Shown one piece after another: positions 1 to 6,782 of a DNA stretch of 10,391 nt (position 1 is the stretch's first letter; each line of letters opens with the position of its first letter). The notes below the pieces were generated by a model. The model searched no databases and had not been told where the DNA came from. It saw only the letters and a list, made by a program, of their open reading frames with translations. The translations under genes were made by a program, and so were the position numbers. This DNA comes from CAZMCC01 sp964564695. GTDB taxonomy: Bacteria; Planctomycetota; Phycisphaerae; Phycisphaerales; UBA1924. The stretch spans positions 1 through 10,391 of the forward strand of contig CAZMCC010000113.1 in the NCBI GenBank assembly GCA_964564695.1. The letters are read 5' to 3'.

Positions 1-78
1 CTCGCGATCCCCGGAGTCACGATGTGAGTCACGGACTTACGCAGCGCTCAGTAAGTAACCACGCTGGAGGATGTGCGC

Positions 79-1038
79 GTGAGGCTCAAACCTCTCGATC
101 AGCAGGTCATGGTGATCACGGGCGCGTCAAGCGGAATCGGATTGGCAACGGCACGGGCGGCGGCCGCGAAAGGAGTGCAGCTGGTTCTTGCGGCCCGCAG
201 CGAACGAACGATCGACGAACTGGCCCGAAGTCTCGGCAACGCGGTCGCGGTCGGCTGCGACGTGGCCGACCGCGACCAGGTCGAACGGGTCGCCATGGCG
301 GCGATCCACCGCTACGGACGATTCGACACATGGGTGAACAACGCGGGCGTCGGGCTCTACGGCCGGCTCGAGGATGTCACCGACGCGGACAGCCGTCGGC
401 TCTTCGACGTCAACTTCTGGGGCGTCGTCAACGGTTCGCTCGCCGCGATGCCGCACCTGCGGGCCACCGGCGGCGCGCTCATCAACATCGGCAGCGAGGT
501 CTGTGAAACGGTCGTTCCGTTCCTGGGGATGTACTCGGCGACCAAGCACGCGGTCAAGGGATTCACCGACGCGCTGCGGCTGGAGGTCGAGCAGGTCGAC
601 GGCGCGCCGGTGGCAATCACCCTCATCGAGCCGACAGCGGTGAACACGCCCTTCGCGCATCACGCCAGAAACTACATGACGCACGAGCCCGTGCTGCCTT
701 CGCCGACGATCGATCCAGCGGAGGTCGCGGAGGCCGTGCTCGAAGCGGCTGTGTCGCCGACCCGGGTGCGTCGCGTCGGCATGATGGCGACGGTGAACAC
801 GATGGTGGCCAGGGCCGCGCCCGCTCTGGCCGACCGGATCGCCGCGAGGCACGCGGAACGGCCACACTCCGGTCAACCGCCGCGCAATCCGCGCGGGGTG
901 CTCTTCGAGCCGAGCGAGCGGTCGGCGACGGCCGGACGGGTGCACGCCGACCCACCGGGGTCACCGGTCGCGCGGCCGGCATCGGGGCCAATGGCCGTCC
1001 GGCACGGGAGGGCGCCGGACGGCGTGGGCTCGGCCTGA
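79..1038 (+). CDS. SDR-family NAD(P)-dependent oxidoreductase
   Basis: This is a classical short-chain dehydrogenase/reductase, expected to be a cytoplasmic NAD(P)H-dependent enzyme acting on a carbonyl or alcohol. Its substrate is not readable from the sequence. The Rossmann glycine motif TGASSGIG lies at residues 14-21 and NNAG at 87-90. The catalytic set is N112, S139, Y152 and K156 (YSATK). Arg40 at the end of the second strand favours NADP(H). I chose the GTG at 79 because GGAGG (66-70) sits 8 bases upstream; the in-frame GTG at 73 is only 2 bases from it. The SDR core ends near residue 250. The last 60 or so residues are Pro/Arg-rich and look disordered, making the protein (319 aa) longer than the usual 250 aa. 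It converges with the kinase gene downstream. The fold is certain, the substrate unknown. Confidence 0.93.
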   Translation: MRLKPLDQQVMVITGASSGIGLATARAAAAKGVQLVLAARSERTIDELARSLGNAVAVGCDVADRDQVERVAMAAIHRYGRFDTWVNNAGVGLYGRLEDVTDADSRRLFDVNFWGVVNGSLAAMPHLRATGGALINIGSEVCETVVPFLGMYSATKHAVKGFTDALRLEVEQVDGAPVAITLIEPTAVNTPFAHHARNYMTHEPVLPSPTIDPAEVAEAVLEAAVSPTRVRRVGMMATVNTMVARAAPALADRIAARHAERPHSGQPPRNPRGVLFEPSERSATAGRVHADPPGSPVARPASGPMAVRHGRAPDGVGSA

Positions 1039-1112
1039 CCGGGCCGAGGTGTCCTGTTGAGCATAACCGATAGGGCGCCCGGTGCGCCCCCGCGTGGGCC
1101 AAACCACCCTGC

Positions 1113-1162
1113 CCCGGACTGGCCTGCCCGGGACCGGCCTGCCGGACTGGCCCGCCGGACGG
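1113..1162. repeat. Degenerate 14-bp tandem repeat between convergent genes
   Basis: About three imperfect copies of a GC-rich unit resembling GGACTGGCCTGCCC lie in the 130-bp space between the stop codons of the dehydrogenase and kinase genes. The units also carry GGCC-centred dyads that could form hairpins at the ends of both transcripts. There is no T-tract, so I do not call a terminator. Confidence 0.4.
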
Positions 1163-1168
1163 GGGTTG

Positions 1169-3178
1169 TCAGTCCGTCGGCGCGACCTGTTCGAGCGCAA
1201 AGTCGGCTTCGAACAGGTATCGCCCCCCGTCGCGCCCGAGGCGGACGCTGCCCCGGAGCTGGTGCTCGACCAGCCCGCGCACCAGGCCCAGGCCGAAGCC
1301 CTCGGCGATCGTGCCGTCGCCGCCGGCCTCCGCGCCGGCGAGCGAAGGCTCGGACCACACCAGACGCACGCGATCTGCGGCCCCGCGACACTCGAGATCA
1401 ACGACGCCCGCGGGCGTCGCGAGCACGCCGTGGCGGATCGAGTTCACCGCCAGCTCGTGCAGCACCAGGCACACGGCCAGGGCCTGCCCGGGGCCGATGA
1501 GCGGGTCGTCGCCCCGGAGTTCAATCCGGCGCGCCAGTGCGGCGCCCACCGGGCGCACGACGAGCTTCAGGGCGTGCGAGAGACGCACGCTCTCCCACTT
1601 CGACTCGGCGAGGGCCTCGTGGGCCCGGGCCATGACATGGATGCGCGGCAGAAACCCTCCGCGGAACTCCGCGAGCGATCCCGAGTCGCGGAGCAGGGCC
1701 TCGCTCAGCCCGATGATCGACGCCAGCGTGTTCTTCACGCGGTGATCGAGCTCGTCGCTCAGGACACGCTGACGCCGCTCGGCCCGCTTGCGCTCGGAGA
1801 CATCGACCAGACTGGCCCGCAGCACGCCCGAGCCCGCGTCGGGGAGCGGGGCGATGCGCAGCTCGCAGTCGATCACGACGCCGTCGCTCCGCCGCACGCG
1901 GACCTCGCGCGGGCGGGGCGTGGGGCCGAAGCCGTCGGACGACCACTCGACGTCCACGAGGCCGCGGGGATCGGTCTGCACGAGGCGCTCACGGGAGAGG
2001 CCGAAGAGCTGCTCGGCCCGCGGGTTGGCGGTAGTCACGGTGGGGCCGCCGCCGGCGCCGCCCCCCCCACCCCCACCACCGCCCCCCCCACCACGCGGGT
2101 CGATCACGAGGATCGCCTCGGGTGCGTGCTCGATGAGCTCGCGGAAGCGGCGCTCGCTCCGCTCGAGCTCGGTCTGGATGCGGGCCCGCTCACCGAGCTC
2201 GGCGCGGAGCTGGCGGGTCCGCTCGTCGACGCGGCGCTTGAGGAGGCGGGTCCACATGAGCGACGAGAGCACATAGGCGCCAACGATGCCGGCGCCGATC
2301 GCGCCGTAGATCATGAGGCTGCGCGTCGAGACCGCGGGCCGGTCGACATCGCCGAACCAGCGCTCGTAGATGGTGTTGTACTCGCCGGTGCGCTTGAGGA
2401 TGGCGAGGCCCTGGTTGAGCTTGTCGAGCAGCTCCTTGTTGCCCTTGTGGACGCACAGGGCGTACCGCGACTCGAGCACCGGCGGGCCGGTGGTGGTGAT
2501 GTTCGTGAGGCCCAGGCGCCGCATCGCGCCGCGCCCGCCGTGCTGGGTGATGACCGCCGCGTCGCCGGTCCCCGACGCCAGCAGCTGGAGGGCCTCGGCT
2601 TCGGTGGCGACACGGATCAGCTCGATATCCGGGTGCTCGTCGCGGAAGCGGTCGGCGGCGAGGCCCGCCGCCTGCACGATGACGCGCTTGCCCTTCAGGT
2701 CGGCCAGGCCGCGGTAGTCCCCCTCGCCGCGCCGCACGAAAATCTCCGACGCGGCGATGGTGTGCGGATCCCCGAACTCGACGGTCTGCGGGCGCGGGGC
2801 CGCGTCGAACATGCCGACGACGTCGATCGAGCCCTCGTCGAACTCCTCGCGGATCGTCGCCCAGCTCGCGAGCCGGATCTCGACGCCCATGTTGATCTTC
2901 GCGGCGATGGCTCGCACGAGCTCAACCTGAAAGCCCTGCGGCTCGCCGTTCTCGTCGAGCCACTCGAAAGGCGGGAACAGCCGGTCGCCGCCGAATTGCA
3001 GAACGCGGTCGGGTGGGGGGGGCGGGGGCGCGGGAGTCTGCGTGGAAGCGGCGACGCTCGACGTCGCGGGTGGAGGCGGGCTGGTGTGGATCGGCCCCGA
3101 GCCAGACAGCCCTAGCGCCGCGAACGCCGCCGTCAGCACAACGGCCAAACGACGTCGCGATAAGCGGCCGCGATGCAA
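1169..3178 (-). CDS. Membrane sensor kinase: solute-binding domain, PAS, HWE-type histidine kinase
   Basis: This is a probable ligand-sensing histidine kinase of 669 aa. Order: signal/anchor segment with three Arg then a hydrophobic stretch (about 8-28); Pro/Ser/Thr linker (29-56); periplasmic bacterial solute-binding type 3-like domain (58-280, with FPPFEW near the start); TM segment 288-309; short coiled coil; PAS domain (about 340-462); and the kinase. The phospho-acceptor is His479 in DHRVKN. The N-box has HELAVN (H574, N579), and W608-S-E610 supplies the W-x-E, so both HWE hallmarks are present. A 12-Gly tract (363-374) plus Ala and Gly3 interrupts the PAS domain. I chose the TTG start at 3178 because GGGGAGG lies 6 bases upstream and a promoter-like site lies between it and the upstream ATG at 3286. 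No response regulator is in the window. The ligand is unknown, perhaps an amino acid by family. Confidence 0.9.
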   Translation of the reverse strand: MHRGRLSRRRLAVVLTAAFAALGLSGSGPIHTSPPPPATSSVAASTQTPAPPPPPPDRVLQFGGDRLFPPFEWLDENGEPQGFQVELVRAIAAKINMGVEIRLASWATIREEFDEGSIDVVGMFDAAPRPQTVEFGDPHTIAASEIFVRRGEGDYRGLADLKGKRVIVQAAGLAADRFRDEHPDIELIRVATEAEALQLLASGTGDAAVITQHGGRGAMRRLGLTNITTTGPPVLESRYALCVHKGNKELLDKLNQGLAILKRTGEYNTIYERWFGDVDRPAVSTRSLMIYGAIGAGIVGAYVLSSLMWTRLLKRRVDERTRQLRAELGERARIQTELERSERRFRELIEHAPEAILVIDPRGGGGGGGGGGGGAGGGPTVTTANPRAEQLFGLSRERLVQTDPRGLVDVEWSSDGFGPTPRPREVRVRRSDGVVIDCELRIAPLPDAGSGVLRASLVDVSERKRAERRQRVLSDELDHRVKNTLASIIGLSEALLRDSGSLAEFRGGFLPRIHVMARAHEALAESKWESVRLSHALKLVVRPVGAALARRIELRGDDPLIGPGQALAVCLVLHELAVNSIRHGVLATPAGVVDLECRGAADRVRLVWSEPSLAGAEAGGDGTIAEGFGLGLVRGLVEHQLRGSVRLGRDGGRYLFEADFALEQVAPTD

Positions 3179-3184
3179 ATCGAG

Positions 3185-3191
3185 CCTCCCC
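3185..3191 (-). promoter_or_regulatory. Ribosome binding site deciding the kinase TTG start
   Basis: On the minus strand this reads GGGGAGG, 6 bases before the TTG at 3178. The resulting protein begins Met-His-Arg-Gly-Arg and runs straight into a normal signal segment. Starting at the ATG at 3286 would instead add 36 residues that look non-coding. Confidence 0.65.
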
Positions 3192-3211
3192 TGTCGGAGC
3201 CCGTCTTCTGC

Positions 3212-3239
3212 AGTGTACAGGAAACCCGAGGGCGGACAA
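3212..3239 (-). promoter_or_regulatory. Candidate sigma70-type promoter of the sensor kinase
   Basis: On the minus strand, TTGTCC (3239-3234) and TACACT (3217-3212) are separated by 16 bases. Each matches the sigma70 consensus at 4 of 6 positions. A transcript would begin near 3205, leaving a short leader before the SD at 3191-3185. This supports the TTG start. It is a pattern match only. Confidence 0.4.
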
Positions 3240-3291
3240 TAGAGATCGGGCGCCGGCAATCCAGACGCCCCGTGGGCGTTGCTCACACCCG

Positions 3292-4893
3292 ATGACCACC
3301 ATGCCGGTGCCCACCAGTGTCGAAGGGATCATGCTCAACCGCCGCTGGGAGCGCACGGCCGCACCCGCGGTCCTTGTTCTGGTGGGTGCACTGTGTGCAC
3401 GGGCGGCGATCAACTTTGCCAATGTCGCCCCCGGGGGGATGGACGCCGGCTACTACCCGATTCAGGCTCGCTCGCTCATAGAGACCGGCTCGCTGCTGTA
3501 CCGGGACGTTCCGTTGTATCACCATGCGGCTGCCGGGCTTGCGCGCGGGCTCGTCCCGCTTGGGTGGTCGCTGGACAGCGCGGTGCTCGCGGCGTCGAAG
3601 ATTCTCGACACGATCGTCCCGTTGCTGCTCGGGGTGGTCATGCTCGCGATGGGGCGAGGGTTCCTGCAACGACCGGACACCGGGATTTGCTCCGCACGCG
3701 GCCGGGCGGTGATCCTTGCGGCTCCGGTCGCGCTGGCCGTGCTCTCGGCGCCCGCGATCCGGATGGTGTCGGACTTCCAGAAACAGGCGGCGGCGATGGC
3801 CCTGCTCGCCGCGAGCGTGTGCGTGTGCAGGCGGGCCCTGGCGACGGGCGGCCAGCGGGCCCTGACGGCGTGGGCCGGGGTGGCGGTGTTGCTGGCGCTC
3901 ACCGGGCTGACGCACGCCGGAACGTTCGCCAGCGCCGTGCTCACGCTCGGGTGCGTGGTCGGGGTGTACGCGCTGGTGTTCGCACGGATCTCGCCGGCGA
4001 AGCTCGCGGCGCTCGGCGTCGTGGGAGCGGGCGTCGCGGCCGGCCTGTACGCGGGCGTGTACGTCGCCGACCAGGGCAAGGCGCTGGGGCTGGTGCGCGG
4101 GCTCTCGAAGATCACGCGGTTCACGGCGGCGACGGGGCCTGGAGGGGGGGGAAGAGGACCCGGCGGCGGGTTCGGCGCGCTGGGATTGGCGCTCGCGGTG
4201 ATCTCGCACGCCGTGGGCGTCTGGGCTGTGGCCGTGGCGCGCCGGGCGAAGGATGCGCCCGCGAGCGACCGGGCGGTGGGCGTGGGGTGTGCGATCGCGG
4301 CGATGGCGCTGGCGTCGCCGTTGCTGGCGCCGGACTACTTCATGCGGCTGACACTGATGGCGCCGGCGCCGCTGGCGGTCGCGCTGGCGTTCGTGTTTGC
4401 GCAGCGGTCGCGGGCGGGGGGCAGCGCGTGGCCGGCGATCGTGGCGCTCGCGGCGAGCGTGGTTTCGGCGGCCGTGCCCCTGTCGTTCCTGATGCGCCCG
4501 ATGGTCAGCGAGGCGGGGATCGCGGAGTTGGCCGCCATGCGCGAGGTGGTAAACGAGACACCGGGCACGGTGGTCGTCGCGCGACACGGGCTGGAGTTCT
4601 GGGCGGCGTATTTCCTGCACACGTCGGTGCGAACCGCCCCCGCCAAGCCCGCGGAGCTGGCGAAGTTCGAGCGGGTGCTGGTGCTGGACGAAATCGACGG
4701 CCCCACGCGCCACATGGGCCCCGGCGGACCCGGCGGCCGCGGGCCGCGCTCCGGCGGCCCGCCCGAGTTCGGCGCAAGCGGACATCCCGGTTTCGGGTCA
4801 ATCGGCACGGGCCCGCCGGAGCGGGTGGGTCCACCACTGATTCGCGGAGCAATTTACACACTCGTCCGGAGAGAGCCCCATGAGCTGCCATGA
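3292..4893 (+). CDS. Polytopic membrane protein, GT-C glycosyltransferase-like
   Basis: This is an inner-membrane protein of about 533 aa with roughly ten hydrophobic segments, the first at residues 23-43. The loop after it carries D51 and then GYY (53-55), followed by an LLYRDVPL stretch. That arrangement is seen in GT39/PMT-like GT-C transferases, which use lipid-linked sugars. The second acidic residue usual there is Ala52 here, so catalytic activity is uncertain. A loop near residues 282-292 is nearly all Gly, and the C-terminal 60 or so residues are Gly/Pro/Arg-rich, ending in a short strand-like segment. The start is uncertain: ATG 3292 is the longest reasonable choice. ATG 3301 and ATG 3331 (GAAGGG close upstream, residue 14, just before the positively charged start of TM1) are alternatives. 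It is divergent from the kinase gene. The substrate is unknown. Confidence 0.75.
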   Translation: MTTMPVPTSVEGIMLNRRWERTAAPAVLVLVGALCARAAINFANVAPGGMDAGYYPIQARSLIETGSLLYRDVPLYHHAAAGLARGLVPLGWSLDSAVLAASKILDTIVPLLLGVVMLAMGRGFLQRPDTGICSARGRAVILAAPVALAVLSAPAIRMVSDFQKQAAAMALLAASVCVCRRALATGGQRALTAWAGVAVLLALTGLTHAGTFASAVLTLGCVVGVYALVFARISPAKLAALGVVGAGVAAGLYAGVYVADQGKALGLVRGLSKITRFTAATGPGGGGRGPGGGFGALGLALAVISHAVGVWAVAVARRAKDAPASDRAVGVGCAIAAMALASPLLAPDYFMRLTLMAPAPLAVALAFVFAQRSRAGGSAWPAIVALAASVVSAAVPLSFLMRPMVSEAGIAELAAMREVVNETPGTVVVARHGLEFWAAYFLHTSVRTAPAKPAELAKFERVLVLDEIDGPTRHMGPGGPGGRGPRSGGPPEFGASGHPGFGSIGTGPPERVGPPLIRGAIYTLVRREPHELP

Positions 4894-5035
4894 AACCGGA
4901 TTGGGCCGGCCAAAAGCACCGTGCGCCGAAAAAGGGTTCCGCTCGGGTAGGTCCAATAACAGGGCCACTATCTTCGGGGGGAATCCGAGGCATTTCGGCT
5001 GAAATTCCCTCAAGTAGGAGGCACCAATGCGTCGA

Positions 5036-5053
5036 ACTTGACGTATGTCAAGT
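5036..5053. promoter_or_regulatory. Inverted-repeat operator candidate of the TAC operon
   Basis: ACTTGAC and GTCAAGT are perfect 7-bp arms around the spacer GTAT, and they cover the -35 element of the operon promoter. Antitoxins of the MqsA and HigA families usually bind such dyads upstream of their own operon to repress it. The encoded antitoxin has an HTH domain that could do this. Autoregulation is inferred from position and symmetry. Confidence 0.65.
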
Positions 5054-5065
5054 CGGGTGTACAAT
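5038..5065 (+). promoter_or_regulatory. Strong sigma70-type promoter of the TAC operon
   Basis: TTGACG (5038-5043) and TACAAT (5060-5065) each match the consensus at 5 of 6 positions, with a 16-base spacer. Transcription would start near 5072, giving a leader of about 28 bases before ATG 5100 and about 65 bases before ATG 5137. This is the best promoter match I see in the window. Confidence 0.7.
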
Positions 5066-5086
5066 CTCCGCTCGGAAACCCATTCA

Positions 5087-5092
5087 GGAGGG
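5087..5092 (+). promoter_or_regulatory. Consensus Shine-Dalgarno upstream of ATG 5100
   Basis: AGGAGG lies 7 bases before ATG 5100, ideal spacing. ATG 5100 is not in the toxin frame. The toxin start at 5137 has only GGGGG (5124-5128), 8 bases upstream. The first ribosomes on this message would therefore be expected to enter the other frame. Confidence 0.6.
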
Positions 5093-5099
5093 ATCGCAA

Positions 5100-5303
5100 A
5101 TGAGCCTGTCTCTCTTTCAACTTGGGGGTCTTCTGAATGGCGTCCGGCACCTCCTGGATCGCGACGGGAACAGACCTGAAGAGGATTACGCTCGCGCTGG
5201 AACGAGGGGACGTGCGATGGGACGAACGCTGCGCTGCTTGGCTAGCGAAGCACTTCGACCGCGCGAAGTACAACCAGAAGGTTGTCAACCGCCTGCTGCT
5301 TGA
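5100..5303 (+). CDS. Overlapping 67-aa leader ORF across the toxin start
   Basis: This ORF begins at an ATG with a perfect SD and ends inside the toxin gene, in a different frame. The product starts MSLSLFQLGGLLNG and becomes Arg/Glu/Pro-rich, with no recognisable domain. It could be a translated leader that restrains toxin synthesis, the original toxin start later separated by a frameshift, or chance. Only the start signal supports it; the toxin frame is the more protein-like over the shared part. Confidence 0.25.
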   Translation: MSLSLFQLGGLLNGVRHLLDRDGNRPEEDYARAGTRGRAMGRTLRCLASEALRPREVQPEGCQPPAA

Positions 5304-5484
5304 ACACGTGAAGTCTGGCAAGCCGGTAAAGGGTCAACGGAATGTCCCTGGAAAGGACTTCCACGTGTGGTTTGCCGCCGAAGTCGAGATGGATGGCACG
5401 GATCGCTTTATCAAATTTGGGATCGAACCGGAGGAAGACGAGGACCCCGGTTTAGTGGTCTTCAGCGCTCATCCACCGTACTGA
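5137..5484 (+). CDS. Candidate TAC toxin, MqsR/RelE-fold-like
   Basis: This is a 115-aa soluble basic-then-acidic protein in first position of a toxin-antitoxin-chaperone operon. It has a helical N-terminal half (about 13-60), then strands. The FIKF (91-94) and LVVFSAH (106-112) segments fall where MqsR has its last two beta strands, and length and topology fit MqsR (98 aa) or related RelE-fold mRNA interferases. The residue pattern is divergent, and I do not see the E. coli MqsR catalytic Gln in the same place. If active, it would cleave mRNA in the cytoplasm and be neutralised by the product of the next gene. The start is fixed, because an in-frame TGA lies directly before this ATG. The antitoxin starts 6 bases after the stop. 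The toxin role rests mainly on context. Confidence 0.6.
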   Translation: MASGTSWIATGTDLKRITLALERGDVRWDERCAAWLAKHFDRAKYNQKVVNRLLLEHVKSGKPVKGQRNVPGKDFHVWFAAEVEMDGTDRFIKFGIEPEEDEDPGLVVFSAHPPY

Positions 5485-5490
5485 ATTCTT

Positions 5491-6144
5491 ATGGCAAAGG
5501 CCCACACATCCCATCGGTCTTATCCACGGACCTGCCTTAGCTGCGGCTCAAAGTCTGTTGAGCCTGGAGTGGTCAATCGGACATTTGATGTCAAGCACGA
5601 AGGCAAGCAGTACTCCGTTACAGTTCGTGAGCTGCTTGTTGAGCTTTGCAAGACTTGCAACTCTGTGACTCTTGGGTCAGACTCTGATGACCAAATCGAC
5701 GCCGCACTGCGCGAGCACCTCGGCCTACTCACACCCGAACGCATTCGTGAAAACCGCAAGTCGCTTGGCCTCACCCAAGCACAGCTTGCCGAGTTTATCG
5801 GGTGCGCAAGTGAATCATTGAGTCGATGGGAGAGCGGCGCGCTTGTTCAGTCTCGCGGAGCAGACCGTTTACTGCGGGCCTACTTCGCATTGCCGCCACT
5901 GCGTGCCTTCTTTGCCGCCGTGGAATCTGATCGACTCTTGGGCTGGAACGTCGTGCAAGCCGTGCAGTGGGCGACGACTGAGCCATCTGTTGTAAATGAC
6001 CCATTGCTTCACAAGATGTCGCTGCCTCAATCCTCAAGTACCGCGCGAGTAAGCCAAGTCGCGCGCAAACGTCAATCGAAATCGGGAATATCGCCAAGTC
6101 CTTGCGAGTATCCCCGAAAGGTGAGGTATGACGAAGCCGCCTAG
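5491..6144 (+). CDS. MqsA-like zinc-finger/HTH antitoxin with C-terminal extension
   Basis: The N-terminal domain has two CxxC pairs (C15/C18 and C53/C56) around a beta-rich stretch, as in MqsA/YgiT, where four Cys bind structural zinc and the domain holds the toxin. Residues 80-132 form an Xre-type HTH with the order seen in MqsA (RENRKSLGLTQAQLAE, then SRWESG); this should bind the inverted repeat at 5036-5053. E. coli MqsA ends at 131 aa, whereas this protein has 217. The extra part includes W152, W160 and a tail with EYPRKVRY (206-213). In known TAC systems such a tail is the chaperone-addiction (ChAD) segment recognised by the SecB-like partner, and that role is inferred here. The gene overlaps the chaperone gene by 17 bases. 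Confidence 0.85.
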   Translation: MAKAHTSHRSYPRTCLSCGSKSVEPGVVNRTFDVKHEGKQYSVTVRELLVELCKTCNSVTLGSDSDDQIDAALREHLGLLTPERIRENRKSLGLTQAQLAEFIGCASESLSRWESGALVQSRGADRLLRAYFALPPLRAFFAAVESDRLLGWNVVQAVQWATTEPSVVNDPLLHKMSLPQSSSTARVSQVARKRQSKSGISPSPCEYPRKVRYDEAA

Positions 6145-6781
6145 AACAAATGCCGCTCTTCAAAGTGCATCAACGGGCGCCAATCCGTCTGCCATCGCGA
6201 TGCGTGTTGAGCGCATCGCAGACATCGTTCAGGCTCGTGGTGTCTTTGAACGGATCCCAGCCGCGCAGCAAGAAACCCTTGTCCCCGAGTTTCTTCCCAT
6301 TCAAGCTACGGCAGAGATGTTGAGCGACACTGACTTGGGCGTCACTCTTGTACTTGGCTTTATCGCGCGCGCGCAATCGCCCACCAATACCGCTTCAACG
6401 GCACGGTCGACGGGAAAGTCGAGTGGGAAACCGACAAGAGCTGAAGAGGAATCACCATTCGACGCAGACGTTCGCATGTACGTCGAAGCCGGATACATGG
6501 TGCGTTACATCCTTTCAGCTGGTCCAAAGCCATCCGATGATGAGCTACAGAAATTTGCCGAAGTCAATGGACGCCTAAACATCACACCATACTGGCGCGA
6601 GTTTCTCGATACATCCTTGCGCCGCGCAGGGCTCCCCGCAATCATGGCACCGGTGTACAGAGTATCTCCCAAGCCAACTCAACCGAGTAGCGGGGGAAGC
6701 GTGTCCGCGACCGAACTCCTTGCCCATCAGGAACGTGATGCGTCGCGTTCAAAACTGGGACGCGCTGGCAAAAAGCGATGA
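6128..6781 (+). CDS. SecB-like chaperone of the TAC module
   Basis: This 217-aa cytoplasmic protein has a SecB-like core at about 26-180: beta segments, an acidic stretch, then DDELQKFAEVNGR (137-149), PYWREFLDTSLRRAGLP (154-170) and a final hydrophobic segment to VYRV (176-179). From memory, this order matches the end of the M. tuberculosis TAC chaperone Rv1957 (a DEL-type helix, GRF, PYIREYV, LPPLTL). SecB-like TAC chaperones bind the antitoxin tail, protect it from proteolysis and help it fold so that it can inhibit the toxin. A low-complexity Ser/Thr/Lys loop (84-104) separates two strands. The start at ATG 6128 has AAAGG 6 bases upstream and overlaps the antitoxin end, implying coupled translation. 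The stop codon abuts the tRNA/tmRNA fragment. Confidence 0.82.
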   Translation: MTKPPRTNAALQSASTGANPSAIAMRVERIADIVQARGVFERIPAAQQETLVPEFLPIQATAEMLSDTDLGVTLVLGFIARAQSPTNTASTARSTGKSSGKPTRAEEESPFDADVRMYVEAGYMVRYILSAGPKPSDDELQKFAEVNGRLNITPYWREFLDTSLRRAGLPAIMAPVYRVSPKPTQPSSGGSVSATELLAHQERDASRSKLGRAGKKR

Positions 6782-6782
6782 A

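Noticed and set aside
14..33. GAGTCACG direct repeat upstream of the dehydrogenase as an operator
   Set aside because: There are two 8-base copies with no associated promoter elements I can support.
1082..3115. 677-aa plus-strand ORF over the kinase gene
   Set aside because: It is the antisense shadow of a high-GC gene whose minus-strand product shows complete receptor and kinase motifs. The plus product has none.
3013..3291. Extension of the membrane protein to an ATG at 3013
   Set aside because: It would overlap the start and promoter region of the divergent kinase, and the extra residues are basic and low in complexity.
3283..4785. 500-aa minus-strand ORF over the membrane protein
   Set aside because: The product is His/Arg-rich without domains. 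The plus strand encodes clear membrane segments.
4972..4990. Hairpin CTTCGG-7-CCGAGG as a terminator after the membrane protein gene
   Set aside because: The stem is short with one G-T pair and no T-tract follows.
4997..5005. GGCTGAAAT shared with the tRNA/tmRNA fragment, as a second att core
   Set aside because: It is only 9 bases, lies in the opposite orientation and has no T-arm beside it. Chance is likely.
4890..5099. N-terminal extension of the 5100 ORF up to ATG 4890
   Set aside because: It would read through the promoter and operator, and has no SD or protein-like features.
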